From: Pseudomonas wayambapalatensis
GTDB lineage: Bacteria; Pseudomonadota; Gammaproteobacteria; Pseudomonadales; Pseudomonadaceae
NCBI GenBank assembly: GCA_014268975.2
Contig: CP077096.1
Location: 305,001-369,000, forward strand
Direction: 5' to 3'
Length of the DNA: 64,000 nt
The position numbers and the translations under genes were made by a program. The notes beneath the pieces are model-generated. The model was not told the origin of the DNA. It searched no databases and was given only the letters and a program-made list of their open reading frames with translations. Positions within the stretch are counted from its first letter, which is position 1. Every line of letters begins with the position of its first letter. Shown piece by piece: positions 1 through 9,108 of this stretch.

Positions 1-724
<724 letters not shown>

Positions 725-855
725 ATAACACCCAAGCAATCTGCTGTGCAGATTGTGGTGGTGAAGACGAAACGAACCGAAAGTTCGAAGCGACTCACAA
801 AGATCACATATCCGAATTGGCTGGCGTGTCTGCAAAGACGCACTGGCAACCGAAT

Positions 856-975
856 TTCTTGACGACCATAGAGCATTGGAACCACCTGATCCCATCCCGA
901 ACTCAGCAGTGAAACGATGCATCGCCGATGGTAGTGTGGGGTTTCCCCATGTGAGAGTAGGTCATCGTCAAGATT
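856..975 (+). rRNA. rrf: 5S ribosomal RNA, first copy
   Basis: A 120-nt 5S rRNA starts 131 bases after the 23S end. It carries the expected core GGAACCACCTGATCCC and GTAGTGTGGGGTTTCCC, and its ends pair (CTTGACGA with TCGTCAAG). It differs from the second copy at one base (C at 907). Confidence 0.96.
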
Positions 976-983
976 CATTTCGC

Positions 984-1017
984 AAAACCCCTATCTGCGT
1001 GAGCAGGTAGGGGTTTT
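984..1017 (+). terminator. Rho-independent terminator after first 5S
   Basis: The stem AAAACCCCTATCTGC / GCAGGTAGGGGTTTT has one wobble pair and a GTGA loop, and is followed by GTCTTT. The same hairpin recurs after the second 5S gene. Confidence 0.85.
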
Positions 1018-1080
1018 GTCTTTAAGTAGAGACTACAGAGATTCGCAGGCACGTCCTTGAGACGGGCCAGCACACAGAAT

Positions 1081-1200
1081 TTCTTGACGACCATAGAGCA
1101 TTGGAACCACCTGATCCCATCCCGAACTCAGTAGTGAAACGATGCATCGCCGATGGTAGTGTGGGGTTTCCCCATGTGAGAGTAGGTCATCGTCAAGATT
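1081..1200 (+). rRNA. rrf: 5S ribosomal RNA, second tandem copy
   Basis: A second complete 5S gene lies about 105 bases after the first. The two differ only at position 52 of the gene (T at 1132 against C at 907). The duplicated block also includes the terminator and the short CATTTCGC spacer, so the unit was copied as gene plus terminator. The 63 bases between first terminator and second 5S are not a tRNA. Confidence 0.96.
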
Positions 1201-1208
1201 CATTTCGC

Positions 1209-1242
1209 AAAACCCCTATCTGCGTGAGCAGGTAGGGGTTTT
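1209..1242 (+). terminator. Rho-independent terminator after second 5S
   Basis: This hairpin is identical to the one at 984-1017 and is followed by GTCTTTCT. It closes the rRNA operon just before the convergent pvf-like cluster. Confidence 0.85.
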
Positions 1243-1265
1243 GTCTTTCTGGTGCCCAAGAAAAA

Positions 1266-1301
1266 CCGCTGCTGCGGTCAGCGCACATCCCACAACAGCG
1301 G
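1266..1301 (-). terminator. Possible terminator of the pvf-like operon
   Basis: On the minus strand CCGCTG ... CAGCGG can pair across a large loop (about 24 nt), followed at once by TTTTTCTT. The short stem and large loop make this only a candidate. Its place, 15 bases after the last gene of the operon, fits. Confidence 0.35.
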
Positions 1302-1316
1302 CTCGGGTTATCGCCT

Positions 1317-1784
1317 TCAGCTCAGTAGATTGCGCACGTTCGCCATCGCCTCATCGGCAAAGCCCTGGAGAAATGCCTGGAAGCCTGGCAATGCCTCCGG
1401 GCCGCCTTCCCAGGGTTCGGCCTGGATAGTCCAGACCGCACGGCTGCGATGCGCATCCAGCGCCTCGACCTGCATCGCAGCCCACAGGTTGCCGATATTC
1501 AGGCTGGTGTAGATCAGGCTCCAGGTCATCTGCATTGTTTGCTCGTCTCGCGAGTTCAACTGCTCGATGACCACATTGCCATCCTTGAACAGTTTCTTGC
1601 GCACCGAACGCACTCCGCTTCCGGTCATCTCGATATGGGCCAAGGCGGGAATGAACACCGGGAAGCCGGCGAAGTTGCCGACGATGTTCCATACAGCCGC
1701 CGCCGGGGCTGCAATGTCCACGCTGGATACCACCAGGCAGCCTTGTGGATTACGGACCAGCGTGTCGGGTTTGAGTGTTTGCAT
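1317..1784 (-). CDS. pvfD: SRPBCC/polyketide cyclase-like protein, PvfD/MgoD type
   Basis: A 155-residue single-domain protein of the START/SRPBCC (polyketide cyclase/dehydrase) type. Visible features are the N-terminal beta strand with VDIAAPAAAVWNIVGNFAGF (helix-grip start), a central EMTGSG/VRKK region, and a C-terminal helix with FLQGFADEAMANVRNLL. It is the last of four co-directional genes. In known pvf/mgo clusters the fourth gene is exactly this kind of protein, thought to accelerate a step in making pyrazine N-oxide or leudiazen-type signals. The ATG at 1784 is followed 34 bases upstream by the NRPS stop. The family assignment is sound. The exact chemistry is inferred from the cluster, not from this sequence. 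Confidence 0.85.
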   Translation of the reverse strand: MQTLKPDTLVRNPQGCLVVSSVDIAAPAAAVWNIVGNFAGFPVFIPALAHIEMTGSGVRSVRKKLFKDGNVVIEQLNSRDEQTMQMTWSLIYTSLNIGNLWAAMQVEALDAHRSRAVWTIQAEPWEGGPEALPGFQAFLQGFADEAMANVRNLLS

Positions 1785-1818
1785 GCGATGTTGCTCCTGT
1801 TGTGAATGAACGAAGGAA

Positions 1819-4800
1819 TCAGAGAAAGCCGATAGCGCTCAGGTAGCGGCAGCCGCGGCGCAGCAACTGCGTATCCTTGGCCGGGTAGCGGGCGCCCATG
1901 CGCCGAACACCCTCGCGGGCATTGCCGTGCTCGATGCTGGAGATATCGCCGATGTCCTCCTCGAAGCCGTCGAGGTAAAAGCCCAGGACATCGAACAGCG
2001 CGTTGTCGCGATCTACCCGCCTCAGCTGGCCTTGCCACTGCTCCACCTCGACCAGCTCGAAGCGGTGGCCCTGCTCGCGGAATGCGGCCAGGTAGTCTTG
2101 CCAACGCAGCGGTTCGGGGTTGTGCAGGTTGAAGACGCACTGCGCGGGTTGGTGCCTGCTGCTGTGAAAGGCGATGAAGCGGGCCAGGAAGTCCACCGGC
2201 ATGAGGTCGAAATCGATCTCCAGCCGTGGTACCTGGCCCAGCTGCAGTGAGCCCTTGAGCATCAGCATCAAGCGATTGCGTTGGGGCTGGCACACGCCGT
2301 TGCGGCTGTCGAAGCTGATATTGCCGGGACGGAACAGATTCACCCGTACCCCTGCTTCACGTGCCCGCTGGAGGATACGTTCGCCGACCCATTTACTCAG
2401 GTTGTAGCCGTTGCGGATGTAGATCGGCGGAGTCGGCGCGGGGCCTTGCTCCAGCACGCGGCCGTCGCTGTCCATTGCGCTGCAAGCGGACAGCGTCGAG
2501 ACGAAGTTGAAGACCTTCTTGCGTCGCCCTTCGCACAGGCGCAGGCATTCGAACAGCGGTTCGATGTTGTCGCTGACCAAGGCCTGGTAATCGAGTACGT
2601 GATTGACCTGGGCAGCGTTGTGCAGCAGTGCGCCGTAGTTCAGGTCGAGATCGTCGTAGTCCGCTTCGCTCAGCCCCAGCCGAGGGCGGCGCAGGTCCGC
2701 GTCGAATACCCGTACGCGCTTGTCATCAAGGCTTAGCTGATTGTCTGCCAACGCCTGTCTGAAGCGTTCAGTGGCACTCTGGGTTGCGCTGCTACGTACC
2801 AGGCACGCCACCTCCGTGGCCCCCCAGTCGAGCAGTGCCTCGACCAGATGCACGCCGAGAAAGCTGTTGGCGCCCGTGACGATAACCTTGTGCACATCGC
2901 CCATGGCCTGCAGAGGCAGTACCTGCAGGTCCAGGTCACGGTTGGCGTCCTGCTCCAGGCGTTGGAGCGAAGTCTCCAGGGAGTTACCGTCACCGTCGAG
3001 CAGCGCACCCAGGCGCTGTAGCGTCGGCTGTTCGATGAAGCGGTTGATCGCCACGCCGCGGCCGAAGGCCTGGCGCACCTCCAGCAGCAGCCGCGATAGC
3101 AGGATCGAATGCCCGCCCAGACTGAAGAAGCTGTCGTCGACGGAAATATCCGACTGGGCCAGTTCCAACAGCTCACTCCAGAGCCCGAGCAGACGCTGCT
3201 CGGTCGGTGTGCTGGGTGCTAGCCGCTGTGCCGCTGGCAAGGTCAGTGGATGCGCCCGCAACGCCTGGCGGTCGACTTTGCCGTTGGCGGTGTAGGGCAT
3301 TTGCTCCAATACCTGGTAGAACACCGGACGCATGTAGTCGGGCAGATGCCGCTCAGCATGCTCACGCAATCCAGTGTCGGCCGCATCACACGTCGGTTGC
3401 GCGGCGAAAGCCAGGACGCGGCGTTGGGCATCGATCACCACCGCGATCTGTGCATACAGGCCGCTGTTGCGCAGGCAGTGCTCGATTTCTTCCGGCTCTA
3501 CGCGAAACCCACGGATCTTCACCTGATTGTCGCGTCGCCCGCACAGCTCGATGCCCTGTGCGGTCCATTTGCCAATATCACCTGTACGGTAGGTGCTCAG
3601 CGAACGGCCATCGGGCAGGTCGAGTACGACGAAACGCTCGGCGGTCAGTTCCGGATTGTTCAGATACCCCAACCCGACCCCCGGGCCGCAGATGTACAGC
3701 TCTCCGGGTGTCTCCTGAGTGACCGGCTGCAAGTCGTCGTCCAGGATCAGTACCTGGGTATTGGCGATTGGCACCCCCAGGTTGCGATTACTGTCCCCGG
3801 CAGCGCAGACGCGAGTCGTCGCCAATACCGTGGTTTCGGTAGGGCCATAGATGTTGTGCATCCGGCATTGTTCGCTGTACCGCGCGATGACCTGGGGCTC
3901 GCAGACATCGCCCCCGGTGATCAGGTGGCGCAGGCCAAGCGGCCTGTCATGCGGGAGGATGCTCAACAGCGCTGGCGGCAGAAACGCATGGCTCACCGCC
4001 TGGCTGTGGATAAGTTGCACCAGTTGCTGGGGATCGCGGCGCTGGTCATCGCTGGGCATGACCAGTTCCGCGCCGCAGGCGAAGGTCGGCAGGATATCCA
4101 GCAGCGAGGCGTCAAAGCCGATGGTTGAGAACTGCAGCACCCGGCTGTGCGCATCCAGTGCGACATGCTCGCGATACCAGGCGATGAAGTGGGTGAGGTT
4201 ACGCTGGCTGAGCAGCACGCCTTTCGGCTGACCGGTGGTGCCTGAGGTATAGATCGCCACGCAGGCCCGGTCTGCTGTCTCGGGCCGCAGGACCAGCGAG
4301 GGCAGGCAGCTGTCAGTGGGCACCTGCAGCGTGCGCACATCCAGCAGGGCCAACTCGGCCTGTGGCTGGCCGTCATGCAGCAGGACCCGGGCGCCAGCAT
4401 CCTGCAGAATGCGTTGACGACGTTCTGTGGGTGTCGTCGGGTCCAGTGGCAGGTAGATTGCGCCGCAACCCAATATCGCCAACACGCTGGCGTAGAGTGC
4501 TGGCGACTTGGCCAGGCAGACGCCCACCACCACTTGCTTATCGTCCTGATCAGGCAGTAACGGCAGCAGTGCCCGTTGCAAGGCCGCGCTCAGTGCGTGC
4601 AAGTCGTGATAGCTGCTGCGCTGGCCATCGCGGTTCAGCGCCGGTTGCCGTGCGTGTTGGCGCAGAGCTTGGTCCAGGCCCTCCATCAAGCCGACTTCGC
4701 TGCTTACCAGCAGGTCTGTGCGTTGAGAGCGGTTGAACGGATGTCGGTAGGCCAGCGTTTGCAGCCAATCCAGACCGTGCTCACGCGTTTGCAAGCCGGG

Positions 4801-5250
4801 CTCGACGGCGCACGCTTCGTTCAGATGCTGAGGGTCGCGGGCGAGGTACGCGACCTGCCGGGTGACCAACTCCTCCAAAGCTCGCACCGCATCTTCACGT
4901 AGTTGCTGGCCATTGCCCGAGATGGGCGCGACCAGCGGTACGCGGCTGATCAGGCGCGCAGCCGTGGCACTGGCGCACCAGCACAGCAGTTCCAGGTGTG
5001 GCAGGGTGTCGGCGTGGCTGGCGCCCAGGCGCACCCTGAGCAACGGCGTTTGCCCCAGGTGTGCCCAGTCACTGGTGCACAGCACCAGGCTGCCGTCCTC
5101 CAGAACCAGAGAGTGATGGCTGGCCAAGGCCTGGCGTAGCATCGAGGGTGAATCGGCCAGCAGGGTGGTGTGGCCCTGCTCGTCGAGTATTCGGGCCAGG
5201 CTGCTCAGCGCAAGGCTGTGGCCGACCATCAGTATGTCGAGACGTCGCAT
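1819..5250 (-). CDS. pvfC: Nonribosomal peptide synthetase, adenylation-thiolation-reductase (PvfC/MgoA)
   Basis: A 1143-residue single-module NRPS. The adenylation domain covers about 190-660, with YTSGTTGQPKGVL (334-346), YGPTE, TGDIGKW, GRRDNQVKIRGFRVEPEE (from 571) and the A10 motif NGKVDR (656-661, Lys658). The carrier domain has LGGHS with the phosphopantetheine serine at 715. A thioester-reductase domain follows from about 785, with VTGANSFLG (791-799, NADPH site) and YNLSK (Tyr949, Lys953). It should load one amino acid and release it as an aldehyde. The substrate pocket begins at Asp380-Ala381. The first 150 or so residues are not part of these domains and loosely resemble a truncated formyltransferase fold. 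A GAGGAG ribosome site sits before the ATG, 10 bases after the stop of the previous gene. Confidence 0.9.
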   Translation of the reverse strand: MRRLDILMVGHSLALSSLARILDEQGHTTLLADSPSMLRQALASHHSLVLEDGSLVLCTSDWAHLGQTPLLRVRLGASHADTLPHLELLCWCASATAARLISRVPLVAPISGNGQQLREDAVRALEELVTRQVAYLARDPQHLNEACAVEPGLQTREHGLDWLQTLAYRHPFNRSQRTDLLVSSEVGLMEGLDQALRQHARQPALNRDGQRSSYHDLHALSAALQRALLPLLPDQDDKQVVVGVCLAKSPALYASVLAILGCGAIYLPLDPTTPTERRQRILQDAGARVLLHDGQPQAELALLDVRTLQVPTDSCLPSLVLRPETADRACVAIYTSGTTGQPKGVLLSQRNLTHFIAWYREHVALDAHSRVLQFSTIGFDASLLDILPTFACGAELVMPSDDQRRDPQQLVQLIHSQAVSHAFLPPALLSILPHDRPLGLRHLITGGDVCEPQVIARYSEQCRMHNIYGPTETTVLATTRVCAAGDSNRNLGVPIANTQVLILDDDLQPVTQETPGELYICGPGVGLGYLNNPELTAERFVVLDLPDGRSLSTYRTGDIGKWTAQGIELCGRRDNQVKIRGFRVEPEEIEHCLRNSGLYAQIAVVIDAQRRVLAFAAQPTCDAADTGLREHAERHLPDYMRPVFYQVLEQMPYTANGKVDRQALRAHPLTLPAAQRLAPSTPTEQRLLGLWSELLELAQSDISVDDSFFSLGGHSILLSRLLLEVRQAFGRGVAINRFIEQPTLQRLGALLDGDGNSLETSLQRLEQDANRDLDLQVLPLQAMGDVHKVIVTGANSFLGVHLVEALLDWGATEVACLVRSSATQSATERFRQALADNQLSLDDKRVRVFDADLRRPRLGLSEADYDDLDLNYGALLHNAAQVNHVLDYQALVSDNIEPLFECLRLCEGRRKKVFNFVSTLSACSAMDSDGRVLEQGPAPTPPIYIRNGYNLSKWVGERILQRAREAGVRVNLFRPGNISFDSRNGVCQPQRNRLMLMLKGSLQLGQVPRLEIDFDLMPVDFLARFIAFHSSRHQPAQCVFNLHNPEPLRWQDYLAAFREQGHRFELVEVEQWQGQLRRVDRDNALFDVLGFYLDGFEEDIGDISSIEHGNAREGVRRMGARYPAKDTQLLRRGCRYLSAIGFL

Positions 5251-5260
5251 GCGGATCTCC

Positions 5261-6190
5261 TCAGGGCAGGTAGCCGCGCAGGGCTTCCTGCACGCAGGGC
5301 GACTCGAGCATCGAGCTGCTGCGGAAGAAGCGCAGGATGTTGCCCAGCAACGGATGCTGGTGGTTGATCGGGTAGGCCAGGCCGAGCACTTCCTCGCGCA
5401 GCGACTGGCGCAGCGTTTCGCTGACTGGCAAGGCCTCGATCAGGTTGAAGTCGAAGGCCTGCTGGATGTCGTTGGTCAGGTACTGGCCCAGGAACACGGG
5501 CAGCACCTGGGCGATCATCTGGCGATCGACCTCGGGCGCGGCTTGCCAATAGATGCGCGTCAGCCGCGCCCAGAAGCTCGAATGCCGACCTTCGTCGAGC
5601 AGGTGATCGGCCATCAGCCCCTTCACCGAGGGCTTGACCGTGTCGTCGCGGGCGAAGGCGGCGACATCGTCGGTCAGGGTGTTTTCGGCAATGCCGACGC
5701 AGATCAGCTCAAGAGCGTCCCGCAGCGTTTCCGGCACCTGTGCCAGTGCGGTGGGGATCGCACGGCTGAGTTCGATCTCGGTGGGCAGGGCGATCGGCTC
5801 GAGGCCGGTCAGGGCGATGGTCTGCTGCAGGAAGTCCATGGCCACCAGCGCGTGGTAGTCCTCGTCGACCACCACGGTCATGGCGTCATAGCGGCAGGCG
5901 AAGGGGAAGCGCACGGTGAAGCGGTCCTTGGCAATCCGCCGGGCCGTGCGGTCGACGATTTCGGTCTCGAAGATCACCACGTCGTTGATGAACTTGTAGA
6001 GGCTCTGCACCAGCACGAAATCACGCAGGTGCGGGCAAGCCCGTTGGAATGTGGCGCTGAGTACCAAGGGTTGGCGGCTGAGGGGGTAGATCAGACGCTG
6101 GTCGTCCTCGAGCCGCCGCCGCGGGCGAGTACGGATGGTGGCACGCTCCTCCCAGCTGTCGGCGAAGGAGCGGTAATCGAGCGCGTTCAT
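5261..6190 (-). CDS. pvfB: Diiron N-oxygenase, AurF-like (PvfB/MgoC)
   Basis: A 309-residue member of the p-aminobenzoate N-oxygenase AurF family. Two ExxH-type iron-binding motifs are clear: DEDYH (109-113) and DEGRH (199-203), with further acidic ligands likely at Glu75/77 and Glu169. These enzymes oxidise an amine nitrogen to hydroxylamine or beyond, using a carboxylate-bridged diiron centre. In pvf/mgo clusters this protein makes the N-O bond in pyrazine N-oxides or the diazeniumdiolate leudiazen. The ATG at 6190 overlaps the stop of the preceding gene (ATGA), which indicates coupled translation. A longer in-frame start at 6241 would run into the upstream gene and lacks merit. Confidence 0.88.
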   Translation of the reverse strand: MNALDYRSFADSWEERATIRTRPRRRLEDDQRLIYPLSRQPLVLSATFQRACPHLRDFVLVQSLYKFINDVVIFETEIVDRTARRIAKDRFTVRFPFACRYDAMTVVVDEDYHALVAMDFLQQTIALTGLEPIALPTEIELSRAIPTALAQVPETLRDALELICVGIAENTLTDDVAAFARDDTVKPSVKGLMADHLLDEGRHSSFWARLTRIYWQAAPEVDRQMIAQVLPVFLGQYLTNDIQQAFDFNLIEALPVSETLRQSLREEVLGLAYPINHQHPLLGNILRFFRSSSMLESPCVQEALRGYLP

Positions 6191-6963
6191 GGCGTGACCT
6201 CGCTGGCGGTGACCTGCAGCGAGGCGCGCAGACGGTCCCACAGCGCGGTGCGGCTCTGGACGGCGGCGATGGCGGCTTCGTACACCTCGTGTTGACGTTG
6301 CGGGTCATCGTTCACCAAGCGTGCCAGCAATGCTTCGGCGGCCGGGCCGTGGTCTTCGGCGTCGACCTCGATGTGGCGCTGCAGGTAATAGCGGAAGGTC
6401 GGGGCCTGCGCCTGGTCGATGCCCCATTCGTCGAGGATCTGCTGGAACATCGCCGGGATGACGCTTTCGCGGCCATGCAGGAAGGCGGCTGCCACGCGAT
6501 GGGCAGGTGCGTTGAGTGCCACCTCGAGAGTGTCACCGACGAAGTGCCTGGCGGCCTCGCTGGCGCCACAGCGCTGCAGGGCAGTGGCGTAGTCGAGGCC
6601 CTGTTGTTGCAGATGGACGAAGCGCTCGATGGCCTGGGTGCTGGCACCCACTTCGCGCATGGCGTCCAGATACAGTTCGAAGTGGCTGTAGTGGCCGTGC
6701 TGCGGGCAGTCATCAGATTCTTCGCCGAGCACGATCTCGTTGATCAGGCGGGCGGCGGCGGGGTCCACCGGTGGTAGCCAGGGCAGGCTTACGCAGGTCA
6801 GTTCCCGTTGCAGGCGCTTGGTCAGCGACATGAAGTCCCACACCGCGAAAACATGGGTTTCCATGAAACGTTGCAAGGTTTCAATAGTGTCGATTTCTGA
6901 GAAGAGCGGGTGTTGGGCGAGCGTGGATTTATGACTGGAAAGTGTGCGCTTCAATGTGCTCAT
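6187..6963 (-). CDS. pvfA: Haem-oxygenase-like DUF3050 protein (PvfA/MgoB)
   Basis: A 258-residue all-helical protein of the DUF3050/haem-oxygenase-like diiron family, first gene of the pvf-like operon. Likely metal ligands are Glu35 or His37 (METHVF), Glu81/82, His94, His163 and the HIEVDAEDH stretch (197-205). This pattern matches haem-oxygenase-like diiron oxidases (HDO) rather than haem-binding enzymes. It is expected to act with the AurF-like partner on the NRPS-tethered or released amino acid. Two starts are possible: ATG at 6963, used here, and ATG at 6993, which has a better GGGAAAA ribosome site and would add ten residues. The product family is clear and the reaction is inferred from known clusters. 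Confidence 0.85.
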   Translation of the reverse strand: MSTLKRTLSSHKSTLAQHPLFSEIDTIETLQRFMETHVFAVWDFMSLTKRLQRELTCVSLPWLPPVDPAAARLINEIVLGEESDDCPQHGHYSHFELYLDAMREVGASTQAIERFVHLQQQGLDYATALQRCGASEAARHFVGDTLEVALNAPAHRVAAAFLHGRESVIPAMFQQILDEWGIDQAQAPTFRYYLQRHIEVDAEDHGPAAEALLARLVNDDPQRQHEVYEAAIAAVQSRTALWDRLRASLQVTASEVTP

Positions 6964-7188
6964 GGTTGATATCCATTGTGTGAAAGTTGGCATGTTTTCC
7001 CGATAAGTTGCAGCCGTTGAAATACGCCGGGCGAACGGGGTCCTCGACAGGTACTCGATGGCTGAACAGTCTCGGTGATGGTGGCCGCCCCTTGATTCGT
7101 CTGGCGTGTACGTAGTCAAGCCGTGTCGGGTGTCGGCGATATAAAAGTTAGAACAACATCAAAGTTTGCCGCAAATGTTTTTTGAAAT

Positions 7189-7216
7189 ATTTTAATAATT
7201 GAAAAGTTTCGAGCAA
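7189..7216 (-). promoter_or_regulatory. Candidate promoter for the pvf-like operon
   Basis: Read on the minus strand: TTGCTC, 16 bases, TAAAAT, in the AT-rich block about 200 bases upstream of pvfA. The -10 matches sigma70 at five of six positions and the -35 is weaker. The long leader would leave room for post-transcriptional control. Confidence 0.3.
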
Positions 7217-7226
7217 TAGTGTGCTG

Positions 7227-7251
7227 AATAAAACATTTGAAGTGTTTTATT
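7227..7251. promoter_or_regulatory. Perfect 9-bp inverted repeat, possible operator
   Basis: AATAAAACA and TGTTTTATT flank a 7-base loop (TTTGAAG), giving a perfect 25-base dyad. It lies just upstream of the candidate pvf -35 box. It could be a regulator-binding site or an AT-rich hairpin. No T tract follows that would make it an obvious terminator. Confidence 0.45.
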
Positions 7252-7554
7252 TTGGCAAGACAGGCCTCTTCCGATAATTAGTCATCAGAAAACAAAGTTG
7301 AGTGAATGCCTCACTCGAAGCACTGGTGAATGGAAATACGAGGATGTTCCACTGTTGAGGGGCGGCTGATCGCCACGCGGCCCTTGCCCCGGTGTCGGGC
7401 TCCTTCTGCGGGTAAATGGAAGGCATGCGACCGGGCCCGGGACGGACGATCGGCAGTCGCAGCGCGACTAGAGTGGGCTCAAACGACTCGCGCTGCCATG
7501 GTCATTGGCAGCGCATCAGGGGAAACAACGCCTTCAAGAGGGGGAGTAGCCTGC

Positions 7555-8139
7555 TCAGAGGCTCAATAAGCCAAGATGCGTGTTGAAGATTCTCACGAGT
7601 CTTTGGTCTTGATACGACTTGTCGACCCTATGGTCGGGCAACTCGATGAGCTCCAGTTCGCGCCGGACGAAGGCGTGCCAGCCAAGCATTTCGGGGAGGG
7701 CTCCAGGTGGGTAGAGGACCGTCACCGGTAACCGTATGGCATTCGCGCTGGCATCGGGTTCTGCCACCCTTGGGCTGTCACAGCTGGAAACAAACAAATG
7801 GCGGGTCTGCCCGGGGTACTCGCGTTCCGCCAGTTGTGCCAGCTCGAACGCCATGTGGGCTCCCAGGCGCTGGCCAAACATGGCATGGGGCCCTTCGAGG
7901 TAAGGATGCAGGTGCTTGGCCACGGTTCGAGCCAGGGGAGAGGGGCCTTGCAGCGGGTCGCACGGGCTGCATTCGGCATGGCGTCGAACATCCACTGCTA
8001 TCAGTTCGATATGGTCGCTCAAGGCATGGGACCAGGCGCGATATTGCTCCAGGTGCTCCTGGCTACAGGCGAGGCAGATCAGACGGATTCTCGGGGGTTG
8101 CCCGAAGTGCTCTGGTGCCGGTGGTTTCTGGACGTGCAC
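7555..8139 (-). CDS. Type II thioesterase-like protein lacking the catalytic serine
   Basis: A 194-residue protein whose layout follows GrsT-type (type II) thioesterases: RLICLA near 19-24, then a tryptophan helix, IELIAVDV, and FGQRLGAHMAFELA at 88-101, where active enzymes have FGHSMGA-L-FELA. The nucleophile position is Arg91 instead of Ser, so the GxSxG elbow reads G-Q-R-L-G. The Asp-bearing strand (PVTVLYPPG) also lacks the usual acid. A histidine (LPDHRV) remains near the usual position. The protein is shorter than the family's usual 230-250 residues. It lies upstream of the NRPS operon on the same strand, so it may be a remnant editing thioesterase or a non-catalytic partner. Hydrolase activity looks unlikely. 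Family assignment is moderately sure. Confidence 0.7.
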   Translation of the reverse strand: MHVQKPPAPEHFGQPPRIRLICLACSQEHLEQYRAWSHALSDHIELIAVDVRRHAECSPCDPLQGPSPLARTVAKHLHPYLEGPHAMFGQRLGAHMAFELAQLAEREYPGQTRHLFVSSCDSPRVAEPDASANAIRLPVTVLYPPGALPEMLGWHAFVRRELELIELPDHRVDKSYQDQRLVRIFNTHLGLLSL

Positions 8140-8177
8140 TGTCTGTCCTTCGCTCCGTTCGGTGCCGGAGCTTCATG

Positions 8178-8204
8178 GCTGACACGGCTTTTGGCTATGT
8201 CAGC
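8178..8204. other. Hairpin between GntR gene and thioesterase-like gene
   Basis: GCTGACA and TGTCAGC form a perfect 7-bp stem with a 13-base loop, in the 72-base gap between two minus-strand genes. No T tract follows on the minus strand. It may be an attenuator or processing site, or may have no function. Confidence 0.35.
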
Positions 8205-8211
8205 AGGTGAT

Positions 8212-8904
8212 TCATTTGCCGGCTTGGCTGTTCAGGTAGTTCCTGATGGTACGTGATGCCGTATTGAGGTGCCTTTCCAGCACGTCGATGGCCTGGTCCA
8301 CCAACTTGTCGCTGGCAGCGTCCACCAGTGCGATGTGGTCGTCCTGAGTCAGCTTGCCCAGGCCCATCGACGACAGGTGGAAGCGCAGGAAGCGCTCCTC
8401 TTCGTTGAGCTCGATCTCGATCATGCGCAGCAACTTGTGGTTGTGCGCCTTGCTGTACAGCGTCATGTGGAACAGGCGGTTGAGGCGGCCGATCTCCGCG
8501 TGGCGTGTCTCGTTCTCCAGTTGCTGGATGTAGTTGCGGGCGAGGGCGATGTCGCTAGCGTCCAGGTGGGGAATCGACTGGCGCAGCGCTTCGGTCTCGA
8601 GCAGAACGCGCAGGCCATAGGTGTCGACGGCATCTTCGCCGATCAGCGGTGCGACCACGGCGCCCTTGTGCATCACCACCTTGAGCAGCGATTGCGCCTC
8701 GAGCTGGCGCAGCGCCTCGCGCACTGGCATGCGGCTGACCCCGAACAGGCCGGCGAGCTCCTGCTGGCGCAAGGCGGTGCCGGGAGGCAGCCGCCCATCG
8801 ACAATAGCGCTGCGCAGACGCTCTTCGATCACGCTGCGGGCAAGGTGCGCTGGCACCTGCTCGTTACCCAGCACGGAGCTGAGGAGTCTGGTTTTCTCGG
8901 CCAC
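8212..8904 (-). CDS. GntR-family transcriptional regulator, FadR/FCD subfamily
   Basis: A 230-residue regulator. The winged helix-turn-helix spans roughly 20-80, with FGVSRMPVREALRQLEAQ, the standard GntR recognition region. An all-helical FCD effector domain follows (about 90-225), with the metal-ligand-like HMTLYSKAHN, QDDHIALVDA and ERHLNTA segments. Such proteins usually bind carboxylic acids and repress nearby genes. It lies between the thioesterase-like gene (72 bases downstream, same strand) and divergent lapG. A perfect palindrome ATTGGATCCAAT sits 28 bases upstream of the ATG, which suggests autoregulation. Its target genes and ligand cannot be read from the sequence. Confidence 0.9.
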   Translation of the reverse strand: MAEKTRLLSSVLGNEQVPAHLARSVIEERLRSAIVDGRLPPGTALRQQELAGLFGVSRMPVREALRQLEAQSLLKVVMHKGAVVAPLIGEDAVDTYGLRVLLETEALRQSIPHLDASDIALARNYIQQLENETRHAEIGRLNRLFHMTLYSKAHNHKLLRMIEIELNEEERFLRFHLSSMGLGKLTQDDHIALVDAASDKLVDQAIDVLERHLNTASRTIRNYLNSQAGK

Positions 8905-8931
8905 GCGGAGTCTGCCTCGATGATTGCGATG

Positions 8932-8943
8932 ATTGGATCCAAT
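8932..8943. promoter_or_regulatory. Candidate GntR/FCD operator palindrome
   Basis: ATTGGATCCAAT is a perfect 12-base palindrome in the divergent GntR-lapG gap. FCD-type GntR proteins often bind short palindromes of the TTGnnnnCAA kind, so self-regulation is likely. Confidence 0.55.
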
Positions 8944-9108
8944 AACCCTAGTCAGCGGGGTGATGGCTTGTCAAACCGCGGTGACGGGTGCCTGCGGCCG
9001 ATGGAATGCGGCTATCGTGAATGAAGTCATCGAGCAAAGGAAGTCGGACTTTTCCTGGCTCGATGATCGTAACCTCCTACGCTTTTTCACGCGCACCGTG
9101 ATTGTAAG

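Larger units (their letters stand above)
6964..7554. other. Non-coding upstream region of the pvf-like operon
   Basis: A 591-base gap without a convincing gene. About 7140-7310 is strikingly AT-rich compared with the GC-rich genes on both sides. It holds a perfect inverted repeat (7227-7251) and a possible minus-strand promoter. The remaining right part (7320-7554) is GC-rich and shows nothing I recognise. A 79-codon ORF in it has no ribosome site or family features. Confidence 0.7.

Noticed and set aside
7330..7569. 79-codon ORF in the gap before pvf
   Set aside because: No ribosome site, no recognisable domain, overlaps the end of the thioesterase-like gene.
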